Source of the DNA: Gyrodactylus bullatarudis
Lineage: Eukaryota > Platyhelminthes > Monogenea > Gyrodactylidea > Gyrodactylidae
Direction: 5' to 3'
DNA length: 64,000 nt
Assembly (NCBI GenBank): GCA_012064415.1
Contig: SSNU01000050.1
Span: forward strand, 394,993-458,992
Position 1 is the first letter of the stretch. Each line of letters starts with the position of its first letter. Positions 1 to 13,000 of this stretch are shown here, piece by piece. A model generated the notes under the pieces. That model was not told the DNA's origin. It searched no databases and saw only the letters and a list, made by a program, of their open reading frames with translations. The position numbers and the translations under genes are program-made.

Positions 1-469
1 TTGGAAGGGTTAAAGGGTTAAAAGTGTAAGAAATCAGCCAATCATGATTCATGTCTGATAACCAAGACAAAAATAAAAAGGAATATTTCCTTATATTCGG
101 AATCTGTATTGATTTTGGCATGAAAATCCCCTAAAATATGTCCAATTTCTGTATATAAGAGGGAAGAAATATTTCTTGATAAATTACAATACGATAGAAA
201 AGAAAAATATATATATAGATTCTTCTGATTAGAATAGGCAAAAGAGAAATGTCTTGAAGGGGTTGCCTATCTTTCATTCATTGATCTTTTCTTTTTTTCC
301 ACAATTCATCATAGACAGTAGAGGTGGATTTTTTTAATTTTGGATTTTTAACATTGATCCTTTTTGACTTTCCCGAGAGAATTCCAATTGGTGTATAGTT
401 GCGTATAGTTGGCTAGGGTGTTTTTTTCTCCGAACAACTCACGAGAGTACTTACTTTTCTGATAAAATT

Positions 470-1170
470 TAGTACTCAGATCATGAAAGGTTTAGCATAT
501 TTGAATGCTAGGTGTATGAAAGTTATATTACTTTTTATCTATGGCTTTGGGAAAATAAGTTTTCAAAAAAAACGTTTTAAGCAAAAATTAAATTTTTGAA
601 AAAACATCTTTCTTTGATCTAAAATAGTAAAAGAATAAAAGAATTCAATCTGACCAAAATAAGTTTTTCAACTTTTGAGCTCAAAATTTTTATCGATTTC
701 GATGATTCGAAGCAGTTAAGTACTGAGATCCACATTGGACAAAGGATCCGAATTTGGCTATAGAGAAAATCTTACTGTTTCCGAGAAAAAGTTAGACTTC
801 AAGATTTTGGATAATTTGCTTTCATGATAATCGAAAAATCCAAATGGTTCGATTTCCCACAGTAATGACGAATTTCAGCCAACTTCTGCAGGTGAATTCA
901 AATTCTTTGTCTAATGTTGATCCCAAATATCAGTACTTAACTGCTTTGAATCATCGAAATCGATGAAAATTCTCGGTTCAAAAGTTGAAAAAGTGGAAAT
1001 TTGGTGCATTTTCCAAATTCGAAAAACGGCCTAATTTTGGACAGATTGAATTTTTTTCGAAATTCTTTTGAATATCCACATCTTATTAGCTCATTCCATT
1101 TAGAATTCAAAAAATAATTTTTTTTTGTAAAAATAGTAAATTCTCATGTTCATGTAAACTACCTTTACAA
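470..1170. repeat. Dispersed AT-rich repeats (families C and A)
   Basis: About 470-620 resembles the 13560-13925 repeat (shared run around a TTTTCAAAAAAA/ACGTTTTAA block). About 640-1170 belongs to a second family, also seen near 35335-35580 (opposite strand), 39225-39545 and 61945-62260. It shares phrases such as GTGCATTTTCCAAATTCG and a terminus that reads like GAGAATTTACTA next to GTTGACATGAAGA. No coding potential was recognised; it is probably a nonautonomous DNA element. Copies are diverged and the edges are approximate. Confidence 0.5.
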
Positions 1171-1328
1171 TTTATTATTCATGTCAGTTAGGTTCAGTTT
1201 AAAAATAGTTGATTTTAATTTTTATAAGTTCGGATAACCCAGGGTAATACGCGACCTTTGAATCTTTTATTATCTTTTTTAAGGCCTTAAAACTTTCTGT
1301 GCAATTTAGTAAAAATATTGAAGAAAAT

Positions 1329-1392
1329 AGGATGCCGAAATGTGAGGAATGAGCGCTTCATTTCAGGCATACTCATCAGCCTCTTACATGCC
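1329..1392 (-). repeat. Penelope-type terminal repeat fragment with hammerhead-like motif
   Basis: Read on the minus strand this matches the terminal repeat at 60196-60276 and the one at 55285-55345, so it is a solo fragment of the same family. It keeps the core CTGATGA (plus-strand 1373-1379), GAAA, a short helix closed over AGCGC, and a pairing of GAGG with CCTC around the predicted cleavage site. In the third helix it has a G-C pair where the 60-kb copy has A-U. No reverse transcriptase lies beside it. Confidence 0.6.
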
Positions 1393-2007
1393 AAAAAAAA
1401 CCCGTACGACTTTAAAGGTTAATTTTCATTTCGTCAATATTTTTTTCTCACCAATGGTCCTGCTATGTTTTTTTCAAGAAATTATTCAGTATTTATGAGA
1501 TAAAAGTATGAACGAAAACATCCTAAGAATTGAAAAGGTTCACTTATAAGTAGGCTGATTGTTTTGTGTTGTTGAATGCGTAAAGATGAAATTTCAGCTC
1601 ACCATCCAAAATATTTGAACATAGCTCGGAATATCTTACACTCTTATTGAATTAATAATACGAGTAAGATTTTTGTAATTAGTAAAATTGAATTCCTCGA
1701 ATCTGCTCCTATCGAACATGTGTCGTTCTAGTAATTTCACTGAATTTTGTAAATGGTCTCATACTCAAACTGCTCGCTGGAAATTCTATCAGAATAGTAA
1801 CGATTGACTCTAGTGTTAGGCTAACAGCTCTATTTTTTCAATCAAAAAATTATGCTTTATTAATTAATGAAGAGCATCTGTTTGCTCGACATTCTACAGG
1901 AGAAAATGTAGGAAATGTGGTCAAATATGATGGTATTTAGGATCAAGTCATAGAAGAAAATCAATCAGTCTTTTCCGAATCAGTGAAAATGATCTAAAAT
2001 TAGTTTT

Positions 2008-2282
2008 ATAATAAAATTTATTAAAACCCCAGGTCAATATTAGAATTCTCAGTCATGGTCATCCAAACACTTCGACAGTGATTGTCTTCATACGCCTTCT
2101 TCAGTGGTACGACAAGTTAATCAAAAACAAAATACTATTTATATACTTTCATGATCTCATAAAAGTGAGTTAACTTTTGATAAACTTGTCGTACTACCGA
2201 AGAAGGCGTGTGAAGACAATCACTGTCGAAACGTTTGGATGTGAATCCTAATATTGACCCAAGTTTTAATAAGTTTTATTAT
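2008..2282. repeat. Palindromic MITE, 275 bp
   Basis: The two arms, about 2008-2115 and 2175-2282, are near-perfect reverse complements around a spacer of about 60 bases. Both ends start ATAATAAAA. It has no coding capacity and the hairpin fits a nonautonomous inverted-repeat element. A half copy of one arm lies at 43424-43512. No target-site duplication was established. Confidence 0.75.
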
Positions 2283-2431
2283 GATCAATCAGTCTTATTT
2301 TTGACTATTGTTAATTTTATAACTTGGAATACGTCTTTATTATAAAATAGAAATTACAGAACTGGAGAGTCAAGGTTTACTCTCCATATTTATACTTAAT
2401 CAAAAATAGTAACATTCATTAAAATATTCTT

Positions 2432-2514
2432 TTCTAGAACATTCTATTTCTCAATGATTGTTTAGTTAGTAGTTAGCGTAATAAACTTCATTGAGAGAAT
2501 AGAATATTCTAGAA
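2432..2514. repeat. Short inverted repeat
   Basis: Arms 2432-2456 and 2489-2514 pair imperfectly (TTCTAGAA.ATTCTAT.TCTCAATG on both) around a 32-base loop. It may be the remains of another small hairpin element. Confidence 0.5.
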
Positions 2515-4005
2515 CAGTTAAATCTAAACTTCAATGGTAATATCCAGTCTCTTTTTCTAATCTTCGTCCAAATTTATGTAAAAATGGGTCTTTACCTGAG
2601 AATATTCTAACAAACCTGGGACGTACTTTTGCAATATAGTTTCTAACTAAGATTACCCGCCTGGGTTTCTCTTATTGCCATTTAATCGAATTGGTTCATT
2701 CAATCGAGTCAGATATTGATTTATGATGTGACTTTATGAAAATTGGTACTCTTAAAAATCTATATACGTGACCTCTAGAAGTGAAACAGGTGGCTTTGAA
2801 TTACCACCCGAATACCTCATAATACTAGTTCGTCATTCAACTAATCTTATCAGGGCAATAATTCGATAATAAGAAAATAATCCGATTATTATTAAAGATA
2901 TTGAAATTAATTTTGTACACAATGGTAAACTTACAAGTACATTCAATAAAATAAATTATAAATTTATATATTTACTACCAAGTAACTACATGTAAAAAGT
3001 AAATTTAAAATTATTCCTGTAATACGGTAATTAATTGTTACTAATAATTCTTTAGTATTATATAGATTTTATGTTAAAAATTTCACTTAAAGTGATATCC
3101 TCTTACTCGTTATGTAGTCCTTCAAAAGGATAGAGTGAAGGGGCCTATTGTTGGCTTCTGGCCTTCAGAATCATTGTTTCTCTCTCAGACTTTTCTTCCC
3201 ATCTCTTTCTAGTTACAGATGCAGTCTTTTAAGCGCTCTGCATACTAATCATCAGCTAGCGTTGAGTCTTTTTGACTCTTCACTTTCGTTCTCAGTGGCT
3301 GGAGCAAAAAATAATTGGAAAAAATTTGAATTGATTATTTTTTTAGTTTTTTCTGTAAGAAAAAAGGTTATTTTTGTGATTATTCGGGAATATTCTCATG
3401 TATAAGTTCAAATAAAAACGGTAAAGATTTCATAAAACAATGAAAAAAACGAGTTATTGGATCATCAAATTCTGTTACAAAAGGAACTGTCGTAATTAAA
3501 ATATTCCAGATGATGAATGAAGAACCCTGTGATCCTGGCCACGTTATTTGATTTGCAATCATACGAGCATATATATCCCATGTGTGCACCAGAATAGATC
3601 ATGTGCTATATCATGGAGATATATAAACCCGAAATAGAATACATTTCCAACACAACCTACGGTATACACACATGATCCAGATCTATATCTGCATAAATAT
3701 ACACACAGATAGATTGCATGAATACACACAATTCAGGGATTCAAGAGACTATGGATTGATTTCATACGTTTTTTGTGTATCTATGCCTAGTAGTGAACGT
3801 GTTTCTGTCTGCATAAATTTAACTGGGTTATTTCATTTCGATAAGTTGGATATAGAAATAAAAACATTGGTAGTGTCGCCACGGGGATTCTTTCACTGCA
3901 CAACAGACTGAATGATAATGACCACAGTTATTATTATGTAATTTTTAATCACAACACAAATCTCGGAGAGGGTGACATGTCATGATATTTTTATGAAAGA
4001 TCAAA
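2515..4005. other. Non-coding upstream region
   Basis: AT-rich sequence in front of the tensin start. Short open frames occur but show no recognisable domain, low-complexity bias or splice context. No promoter motif could be called with confidence; an upstream non-coding exon of the tensin gene may lie here unseen. Confidence 0.5.
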
Positions 4006-7000
4006 ATGGAAGATTTACCAGAGATTTCAACATCAGAGGTCCTCTTGGACCATGTTGAAGGTGACACAAAAAACTTACCCTACAAGCGTATTCAGATAAT
4101 CGATCATTCGCGACAACCGTCTTTCTCTGGCGGCTTCAGTTTATCCCGGTTAAATAATAAAAATTATCATACAAAGTTTATTAATCACGACGATAGGAAC
4201 TTTTCATATTCCACGCCAAGAACTCGGTGTAAAACGAACAAAATTTTGACATCAACTTCGACAACGCGAACCACAATAAATACAAGTGATTCCTTTTATA
4301 ACCAACCAAAGTCTTTCTACGGTCCAGTAAAATATTTCGGATTTAATCATAATGACATTTGTGAGTAGATGAATAATTGCAGAGTTTTTTAGACTCAAAA
4401 TACTGTGAGCTTACATCTTCTTGTCGTTAGGTTAGATAATTCAAATCTGTAGTTCTTGTCTAAAGGTTTGCGCGATAAAAACAATTTGTCTGAAATTTCA
4501 GTTTTAACCGTGGGATAATTGAAAAAAATAATCTTTTTTTTTAATTTATCAAGACTGCAACTATTATTTTTTGTGAAACTTTTATGCAATAAATGACAGG
4601 TTAGAACTGAATTTACTTTCCCAGTAATTGAACCATTTTGAAATCTTTCTTGATGATGCATATTTTTTTTGAAAAGTTAAATTTTATGAACAACCAGATC
4701 CTAATTGAGGTAATAGAAATTTTATTTTTCTCCCAAACTATTAATTTTATTATTTCTCGTAGTAAAATTCAATGAAAAAGTGTCATTTTCAATTAGACCA
4801 AAATTGATCATCTTCAAGGCCTGGAAATTTCGGCTTTCTCCAATACTTATCATTTATTTTTTATTTATAGATGTCGACACAGAAGGTGATCTACATGGTC
4901 CTATGGATAAGAAGCATTCAGTGAATCTGGCCGGTGTTCATAAAGTTGGCCATGGCTACGGATATCATCAAGAGTCTTCCAATCATGAATATTCTAAACA
5001 GGGTTAGTATTTTTAGTACCTTTTTCTCCAAATTGCTTTGATGAATCTATTTTTCAATCAATAAATAAATAACTTGGCAAGAAAAAGGAAATATTTTTTC
5101 CATTACTAATAGAATGGTCAGATGATTCAAGAATAAATGATCCCTACAAAAATGTCTTTTCTAAGATCGATATTTTTCAGTGAATCAAAATTTTTCCCTT
5201 TATAGTTCATGTCTTAACGAAAAATATGATCTCACACCCTTTCAAACATGTGATTACGGCATTCATGTTTACGGGAGGGATCATTTTTTAAAGGGTTGAG
5301 TATTTGGGCAAATATGATTGAATATCTTAGTAGGTTGAAAAATTAATGAAAATTTGCTGTTATTCAGACATTTTCCAATGTACTTTTTAATTTATATTTC
5401 CATTTCGGTTTTTGGTCTCTAAATTGAGCCGACTAAAATAGTAGCTTTTATTATCGTCGTTCAGATTTGCAGCCACAGAATTTTACTAAGGAAAAAGTAA
5501 TGATAATAAAACCCAGAAACTATACATTGTCATTCTGGACTAAAAATCAGCTTCAAAAGTTCTTGTCTTTACAATTCGAAGCAAGATTCCAAAATATGGG
5601 TCACAAGTTCTCGTATAGGGAAATTTTGATGTCAAAAAGCAAAATAACTCTGAAAAATCTCTCATTAGTAATTATGTATGGTGTAAAATGTGAGTTAGTT
5701 TTGGATTAATTTGATAACTTTATATAAATAAATAATCTCTAACAAAGTGTGTGGTTATAAATTGTACAGGGTGAATGGTGAAAGAATTTCTAAAATTTCT
5801 TATTTCCATTTAAAGTAAACTACAGACCTGTCTCTGCTGATCTTGATGGCCTCCTCAATGATTTGGATAGGCTTAGAAAGACAAACGCCGAGAGAAACTA
5901 CAAGGCCAGCTACTCTCATGATCCAAGGGGTAATCTCCAAAGTACTGGCCACATGTCGAAATGGTCTTCATGGAGTAACAATGTCGCTTCGAATAATCGG
6001 TATGCTACAACCCTAACAAGACAACATTACAATAGAACGACTCCGCAAACTGTCGAAGTTGTCGTCAAAAGACCTGTAAGTATTTCCTTAATCTTTGTTT
6101 ATTTATCTTCTTTTCGCAATAATTTAGGATAATAATATTTCACATGGTCTGTGAATTGTATTATTTTATCTAGAGTTTAATTGGCTTCCTCTGCGATCTC
6201 CTAGAGTCTTCTCATACAATATTCAGCAACAGGAATACCATCTTGTCTTCTTAGGTAGTCAAAGTTTTCTCCATTGTTCAACGTTCGATGTGATTAATTA
6301 AGCTTTGTAGAACTTGTGGCGTTTTTTGACATTAATCATTGATATTAACAATCATTCTTCTTTGAAGTAAACTCTCTCTGGGATTCCGGATTCATTTGTA
6401 AGCGGTTGAATATGGAAACCCCCATGTGATTAATGAATTGAGATCAATCTTTACACAAAACCACACTAAACTCATATATCCAATAGCTTACCAATCAGAA
6501 GACTAATTGAGATAATTAAATTTATTCACTACATTTAAAGTAAATTTTATCTTAATTTTGTCCCCTTGCAAGCGAAGGATTGATATCTTTGATTGACGAA
6601 TAAAACTTGAATATTCCTTAATGAATTGCATTAATTCCATATCGTTTCTCACAACTTCCCTATTGAATTTCATATCTTTCTTCAATGATGACATTTTAAA
6701 ATACTATTCCTTAATGAATTTCACGAGTTTCTTACTGAATTTCACGAATTCCTTATCGAATTTCATATCTTCCTTAACGAACTGCAAAAGGTATAGATTA
6801 ATTAACAAAATTGTTATCCTCTTATTGGTTGGTTTGAGAATGCAATAAGGGAGGGAGTGGAGTTTCTCTTGTTACAGTGAGCAATTACATGTTTTGTGTT
6901 AGGACCAATTGGTAACTGATTGACCCAAAAGAACTTTAACTTTACACTTATCATTGAATAATATTCTGTATAAATATACATGTCGGTGTAGGGTCTGATG

Positions 7001-10000
7001 AGAACTGACGAAAATAAAGAGCTCATATTCACGCAGAATCTATTTTCGTTTTCTACCTACAAAATGCAAGACTTTAGTCAGCAAAATGATAATATATTTG
7101 CGGAAATCAGGAATCTTAAGCATGTAACTGTCCACTTTCTCTTCAATTTTATTTTTTTGATCTAATCAAAAAAATACGATATCCATCTTAAATCAGATCA
7201 CATGACCATTTAGTGGAGGAAAAATTAACACTATTCTTTCTTTCAAATGAAAGATTATACAATCTTTCAATAAAATATATTACCCAAATCTTTTCTTCAG
7301 ACACCGGATTCATTCATCCAGAAGTTTTGTGTTTTTTTAAGTATCAATTGTAACGTTTAAAATACTTTTCTTGCCTCTTCCCAATCGTTTGTGATTAAAT
7401 ATTTTCACATTTTTATTATTCGGCTAGGTTGCAGTCAAATATGGAGAGACTTTGTTAATAAAGTTGAAACAATTTAAAAGATAAAAAATTCTTGTATCAA
7501 TCAAAAGCTGAGTAAATGCTAGTATTATTAGCTCATTGAAAAGAGTCCGATAGTTTGCAGAGATTTACGATCTCTCTAATGGAAAATCTTTTATGTGAAA
7601 ATCGATAAAAAATCGAAGATTGAAATTTATGAATTTATACAAAAAGTATATACAATATAGAATCAAGAGAGCTTCGTCAGTTTTGCTCATGACCGAAGGG
7701 CATGCTGAATTTCTTCATAATATAATTTAATTCTTCCCTTAAGAGAGTAAACTTTGAAAATATCCCAACATACACTATATTTAACTATTCCTGAAGCCGT
7801 ATTGGTTATACTATTTATACGTATATATTTCAACCCATATTTCAGATATATGCAAATTTGAATAAATAATTTATGAAACGTTTGATATCTTCAATTTGTT
7901 ACAAATCCTTATTGCATTCATCCAAATGATACATTACTTACTTGATTTTAAAGTAACAGAAAAAATCTTTCCTAGGTTTATTTTAATTTTTTAGCTTTCC
8001 TTTGGTCATTTTTAGTCAATGTTAATATAATCAAACGTTGGTTATTATTTCATGCTTTTTTAACCATTTAAAGCTAGTTGACATGAAGATGAGAATTTAC
8101 TATTCCTTCTCAAAATTTCCTATTGACAAAATATTAGATTTTAGCCATGGATATTGTCTTCTCACACCTAAATATTAGAAATCGCATAAGCAAGTCTCAA
8201 TTCAATAAGAGAGTAGAATAATATTTAACTCACGGTAGCAGATGTAGACACGATTCGTCCCTACTAAGACTCGTCAGTATATCATAGCCAGAATTCGAAC
8301 CCGTTGTAAGGCAACGCTTTTAACCATTAGGCCAGAACCCCCCGTTCGTCTCCTATTACTCAAAACTCCCATAGTTTTGACACAACCTACACACTGGTTG
8401 TTTTGAATGTACAGTAAGGCTGGTACCAAAAAATACCGAAAATTAGCTTGAGGTCTCAACTTTTTTTTCTGTGGTACGACCTAAATTTTATGATGTTGAC
8501 AAACCTTACGAGTAAACCTGAGGAATTAATGAACCTGTTTACTCCATCCATCTGAGACTCTTTCCTCTAAAATCAATAAATATCAAGGAATATCTTTAGA
8601 TTCAAAAGAAGTTCCTTAAAGTACAAATGGAGAAAAACTAATAATTTCTGGGTAGGGGGGAATTTGTTGTTATAAGATATATAATATTTATATATTGGAG
8701 GTTTTCTCTTCACTCGGGATGATTATTATTACAATATTGATTAATCAATTTCCATGGCAAGCAATGCATAAAATATCTGTATAGATATACATTGGGATCT
8801 TTACTATCTTTCCATTTTTTTAAAATTTCATCCAGATCGGAATGAAAAATAGATTTTAACCTTTCTTCTCTAAACTGGGTGTATAAAGGAGGGAGAAGAG
8901 TTAAAACTCTGTTAACAATGTTAAATAAATACACAAATCTCGGGGTTTCCCTTTTCCAGGATAACAGATCATGTTAACAAAGTATTAAAGTATGATGGCT
9001 AATGTATTTCAACATGGAAGGCTGGCCAGTTGTGATTATTTCATCAATGATTACATTCTTTAACCTCTATAGAAGATTATAAGAAAAGTACTCTTGATAA
9101 ATATCATTCATTGAATAATAAAAGGAAAGGTATTCTCAAGATTTCGAAAGTCAGAAGTCCATGATGAATAGGGAGCTCAAGAGATGCTGAAATTCTGAAA
9201 AAATCAATCTGGCCAAAATCAGCTCATTTTAAAGCAATTAAATTCTCTTCTGGTCTTTAAAACCTTAAAATGAGTTCCAACTCATAATAAATTTTTTCGA
9301 AGAAGCTCGGCTTTGCTGATATGTTTAAGATCCCCATTAAATAAGGTAACACGTACTTGAGAATATAAGATTGTGAAAATTACTGCCTTTTATACAATTG
9401 TAATAAAATCTGAAAAATTTATTCAGTATCAGAACGTCTGGAAGTCAATCACTAAATTAGATTGCAACATTCTAGCTGATTCATTTAAAGAGCATCATAA
9501 AAATACTGAATCTACACTTAATAGTTAATATGAAGATGGAAATTTAAGATTTTTAACAAAATTCTCGATATTTTCTTCGAGAAATCGATTCTGATCAATA
9601 TAAAGCAAATTGATATGGAGCTGGGAATCTATGATTTTTACGAGAAACTTGGTTCTTTCATCAAAAATTCGAAAAAATATAGAGAAAGAAAAAAAAATTT
9701 CATGAGTAAAATTCAAATTTTTGATTTTCCACAATAATGAAAACCTCTTTTAGCAAATTGGAAATCAATAACAATTTTGGGCTCAAACGTTGAAAAAGTG
9801 AAGGCTTTACGAATTCAAAAAACAAATTCTCATTTTCATCTCAATTAGCAGTATTTCAAATTTGGATCTAAATATTAAAGAGACACCGATAACATGGAAA
9901 CTCACGAAAAGAAACCCCCTTTCAAAGTCATTGGTGATAAAAAGACCAACTTGAAGAGAGAATTAAGAAGGCAGGGGGCAATTGTATTCTCTGATTTAGC

Positions 10001-13000
10001 CGAGAAAAGAACCTAGATTAGATGTATTGATTAATTTGTCTTTTTTTATTTTTCCTTCTTGGTTCGATAATTTCTGTATTGTACCTGGCATTTCTGAAGG
10101 GAACAATGTTTGAACAGTTGGTATGATAATCACAGTTGAAATACAGATATTCCCTTTTCTACTTATTGATTTATTTTCCCTCGTAAAGTAGAAATTATCA
10201 TGTATTGTAGAAATTTTGTTTTAACAAAGTAGTAAGTTTATCAAAATCAAGTGTCCTAAGTATCTAGTTGAAGAAGCAAGATGGGAATTTTTGATTTTAA
10301 CATAAATCTCTGTTTTTTTCATTAAGAAATCGAATTTGATCAAGAGTTTTTGGTAGCTAGATCATGAGGCCCACTCTCACGATATTAAAATTTTTCCAAA
10401 AAATTAAAGGCGCTTTTCAAAGTTAGAAAGAAAACCAATTATCACCATGAAACTTTAGATGAATTCAAAAATTTTTAAGGGACCATCGAAGTTTCATTGA
10501 ATTCTACGCAGTAAAAATGATCGAGAAATCAAAATTCAATTTTCATACGATGATGGGGTGATTCCCAAAATCTGATTGATCATATTTGATTTCTTTGTCC
10601 GATCGTGATCCTAAAAATCAATTTTGGATCACTCTCTGACTTTTAATAATATGGGAATTTGGCGCCAAATATTTCATAGTTTCCCTAAAAATGGTTTTTT
10701 TGAATTTTCAGTTTTCTTTGTATCGTACAAGTGGGCCTCATGATCTTTTAAAAAATCTTGATCAATTTCAAAAAAATCTTGAATTAATCACTTTTCAAAA
10801 GAATTCAATTTTTGCCCATCTCAGAAACAATTCTTCTGAAAAACATGTGACCCTTTCCTTGCTTTCTTGTAGTTTTCTATCTCATTTTTTGTGAATTCCT
10901 TCTTCTTCCTTACGAAAATTGTGAGTGATGAATGATCAGTTGGGATCAGGAGGTTTCCTTAAAGAATTCCAATAAAAAGAAGAATACCCTAGAGTGGAGA
11001 GAGAGAAAAAAAGCTATAGCATAAGAGGGGAAGAACAAGCGTTATGATAATAAAAATAAAAACTTTTTTTGTAAGGAAAATCAAACCATCGTGACGATCT
11101 GGTGCTTGTAATGTAGGTTGGCTTATAGTTTACAAAGTAATTTGGAAATATTTTCAAGTGATAAAGCTCTCGATTTATTATCTCACTTACTTGTACTTGG
11201 CGGAAACATTTATCTCAATTTCACTTTGAATTGAATTCTACATTTCTATCAACTGATCATTATTGAACCAGTTTATAAGGGAAAAGGAATGAAATTATCT
11301 ATAAGTGAATTCAAATATCAGCCAAATCTCGCTAAACCTGAGCAGCCGATGTTGCCAGACGATAAATCTACAGGTAGGATTAATTTTTCAGAAAGATAAA
11401 TCTTTCGTAGAATAAAGTTGAGGGATATAAAGTTAGGAATCTATTACATGACATTCTTTTCATCAAAAAGTCAAATTTGATGAAGAACTTCTAAAACGGA
11501 CCCAAAATATGGGCATTTTTTAAATTTTTTGGAGCCCAATTCTCATACTTTTTTCATACTTTGAGTTTGAAATTTTTATGGAATTGAAATAGGAAGGGCA
11601 CTTTGAAGAGGTTTATTGTAATTAAAAATTAAACGGAGAAATAGATAACTAGTAATTCAATTTTTGCCAGATCCCTTCACCTTATTCGAGGGATTTTGAA
11701 TTATCAAAATTTCATTGATTTTCAAGTAATGAAATGATCAGGAATGATGAATTTTTAGCTCGAAATGGCCATATTTTTTCTCAAATTTTTTTTCTCCAAT
11801 TAATAGAAAACGAATAAAACTTTATTATTTATTATATATTCTAGTTTTTGTTTCAGCGAGGTTCGAGGTAACCTTATTTTTGAGCTGATTCACGGGCATT
11901 ATCATTATAAATAATAAAAAGATGATGCCAAGCGTTTCACAAATAAAGTCTTTATTTTGCGCATAAAAGCTTTTGTGTTTTTCGTAAAAGTCATAAATAA
12001 ATTAACAATTTCATATCAACTAGATCAGCTTCAAATTCATAATCGAAATGACAGAAATTTCTTTGCCCAAGTTTTACTGATTATGTGAAAATGCAAGATT
12101 TTTTTGCCGACTGAAAGGGAGAATCTTTCTTAAATCTTTGATTTATTTGGAAATAAATAAAAAAGGGTTATACAAGAAGGAAGGGAAATTCAACAAATTG
12201 GCCTAACATCCTTGTGCTTATCATTTGGTGATCTTCCCTCTAAAACATTTATAAACAAACAACCTCTTTTAGTTTTTAGTAAGTAATCGGAAATATTATC
12301 TAGGTCTAGAGATAAACACCTAAAACATCATTAAGTTTATGATATAATCGTCAAGTTTAAGTTGAATTCAATAGGAAATATGCCAGCTGTCTTCCCATGA
12401 TGTGCCGATCGACTTTTACTGGTATTTGTGAAATTTAACTTTTATTTCCTTTATTAAACTACAATCTTTTACAATTCCTGTAAGAATCCAACATTAAGAA
12501 TATTTTAAGATCAAGGAAAAAAATGATTTATTTTCTTCTTTGAATTAATCGAAGTTCAAGATTTTTATCTGCATTGCTGTCATTTGGTTTGGTATATATA
12601 CAGAGAAATTCCTTGATATATTGAAGATATATCATATGTCTATTGAAATTCAGCAACTTTAATGTGACGAGTCAGTGTAAACTGAATAGTGACGACGAAT
12701 AAGAGGAATAAGGTCAACACATTTTTTCATCAGTCTCAAAATTTCTAAAAGATTTTTTGGTAAAATCAAATCAATTTGAGAGAAAAACGTAAAGAAAAAT
12801 TTGGAGACTTTAAATTTCAAACTGTCCCGATTATTTCATTTTTTTTAAACTTTGAGCTGGAAATTTTTGTTGATTTGAAAGAGGGAGACGGAACAAATTT
12901 TTCAGGATCATCGATCATAGATAATAGACTTGATGAAGATCGCCACATTACTGTTCTAACAAAAATGGTCGTTGAGATTCTAGGATACATCCCATTATCA

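Noticed and set aside
3148..3911. Small plus-strand ORFs upstream of tensin
   Set aside because: No recognisable motif, no splice context and composition typical of AT-rich non-coding sequence.
6993..7020. Hammerhead-like CTGATGAG...GACGAAA
   Set aside because: The bases between core halves cannot form stem II and no flanking stems pair.
8258..8345. tRNA gene on the minus strand
   Set aside because: A and B boxes are present but acceptor and other stems do not close, and the same arrangement recurs with a hammerhead-like tail at 39 kb, so it is a SINE head.
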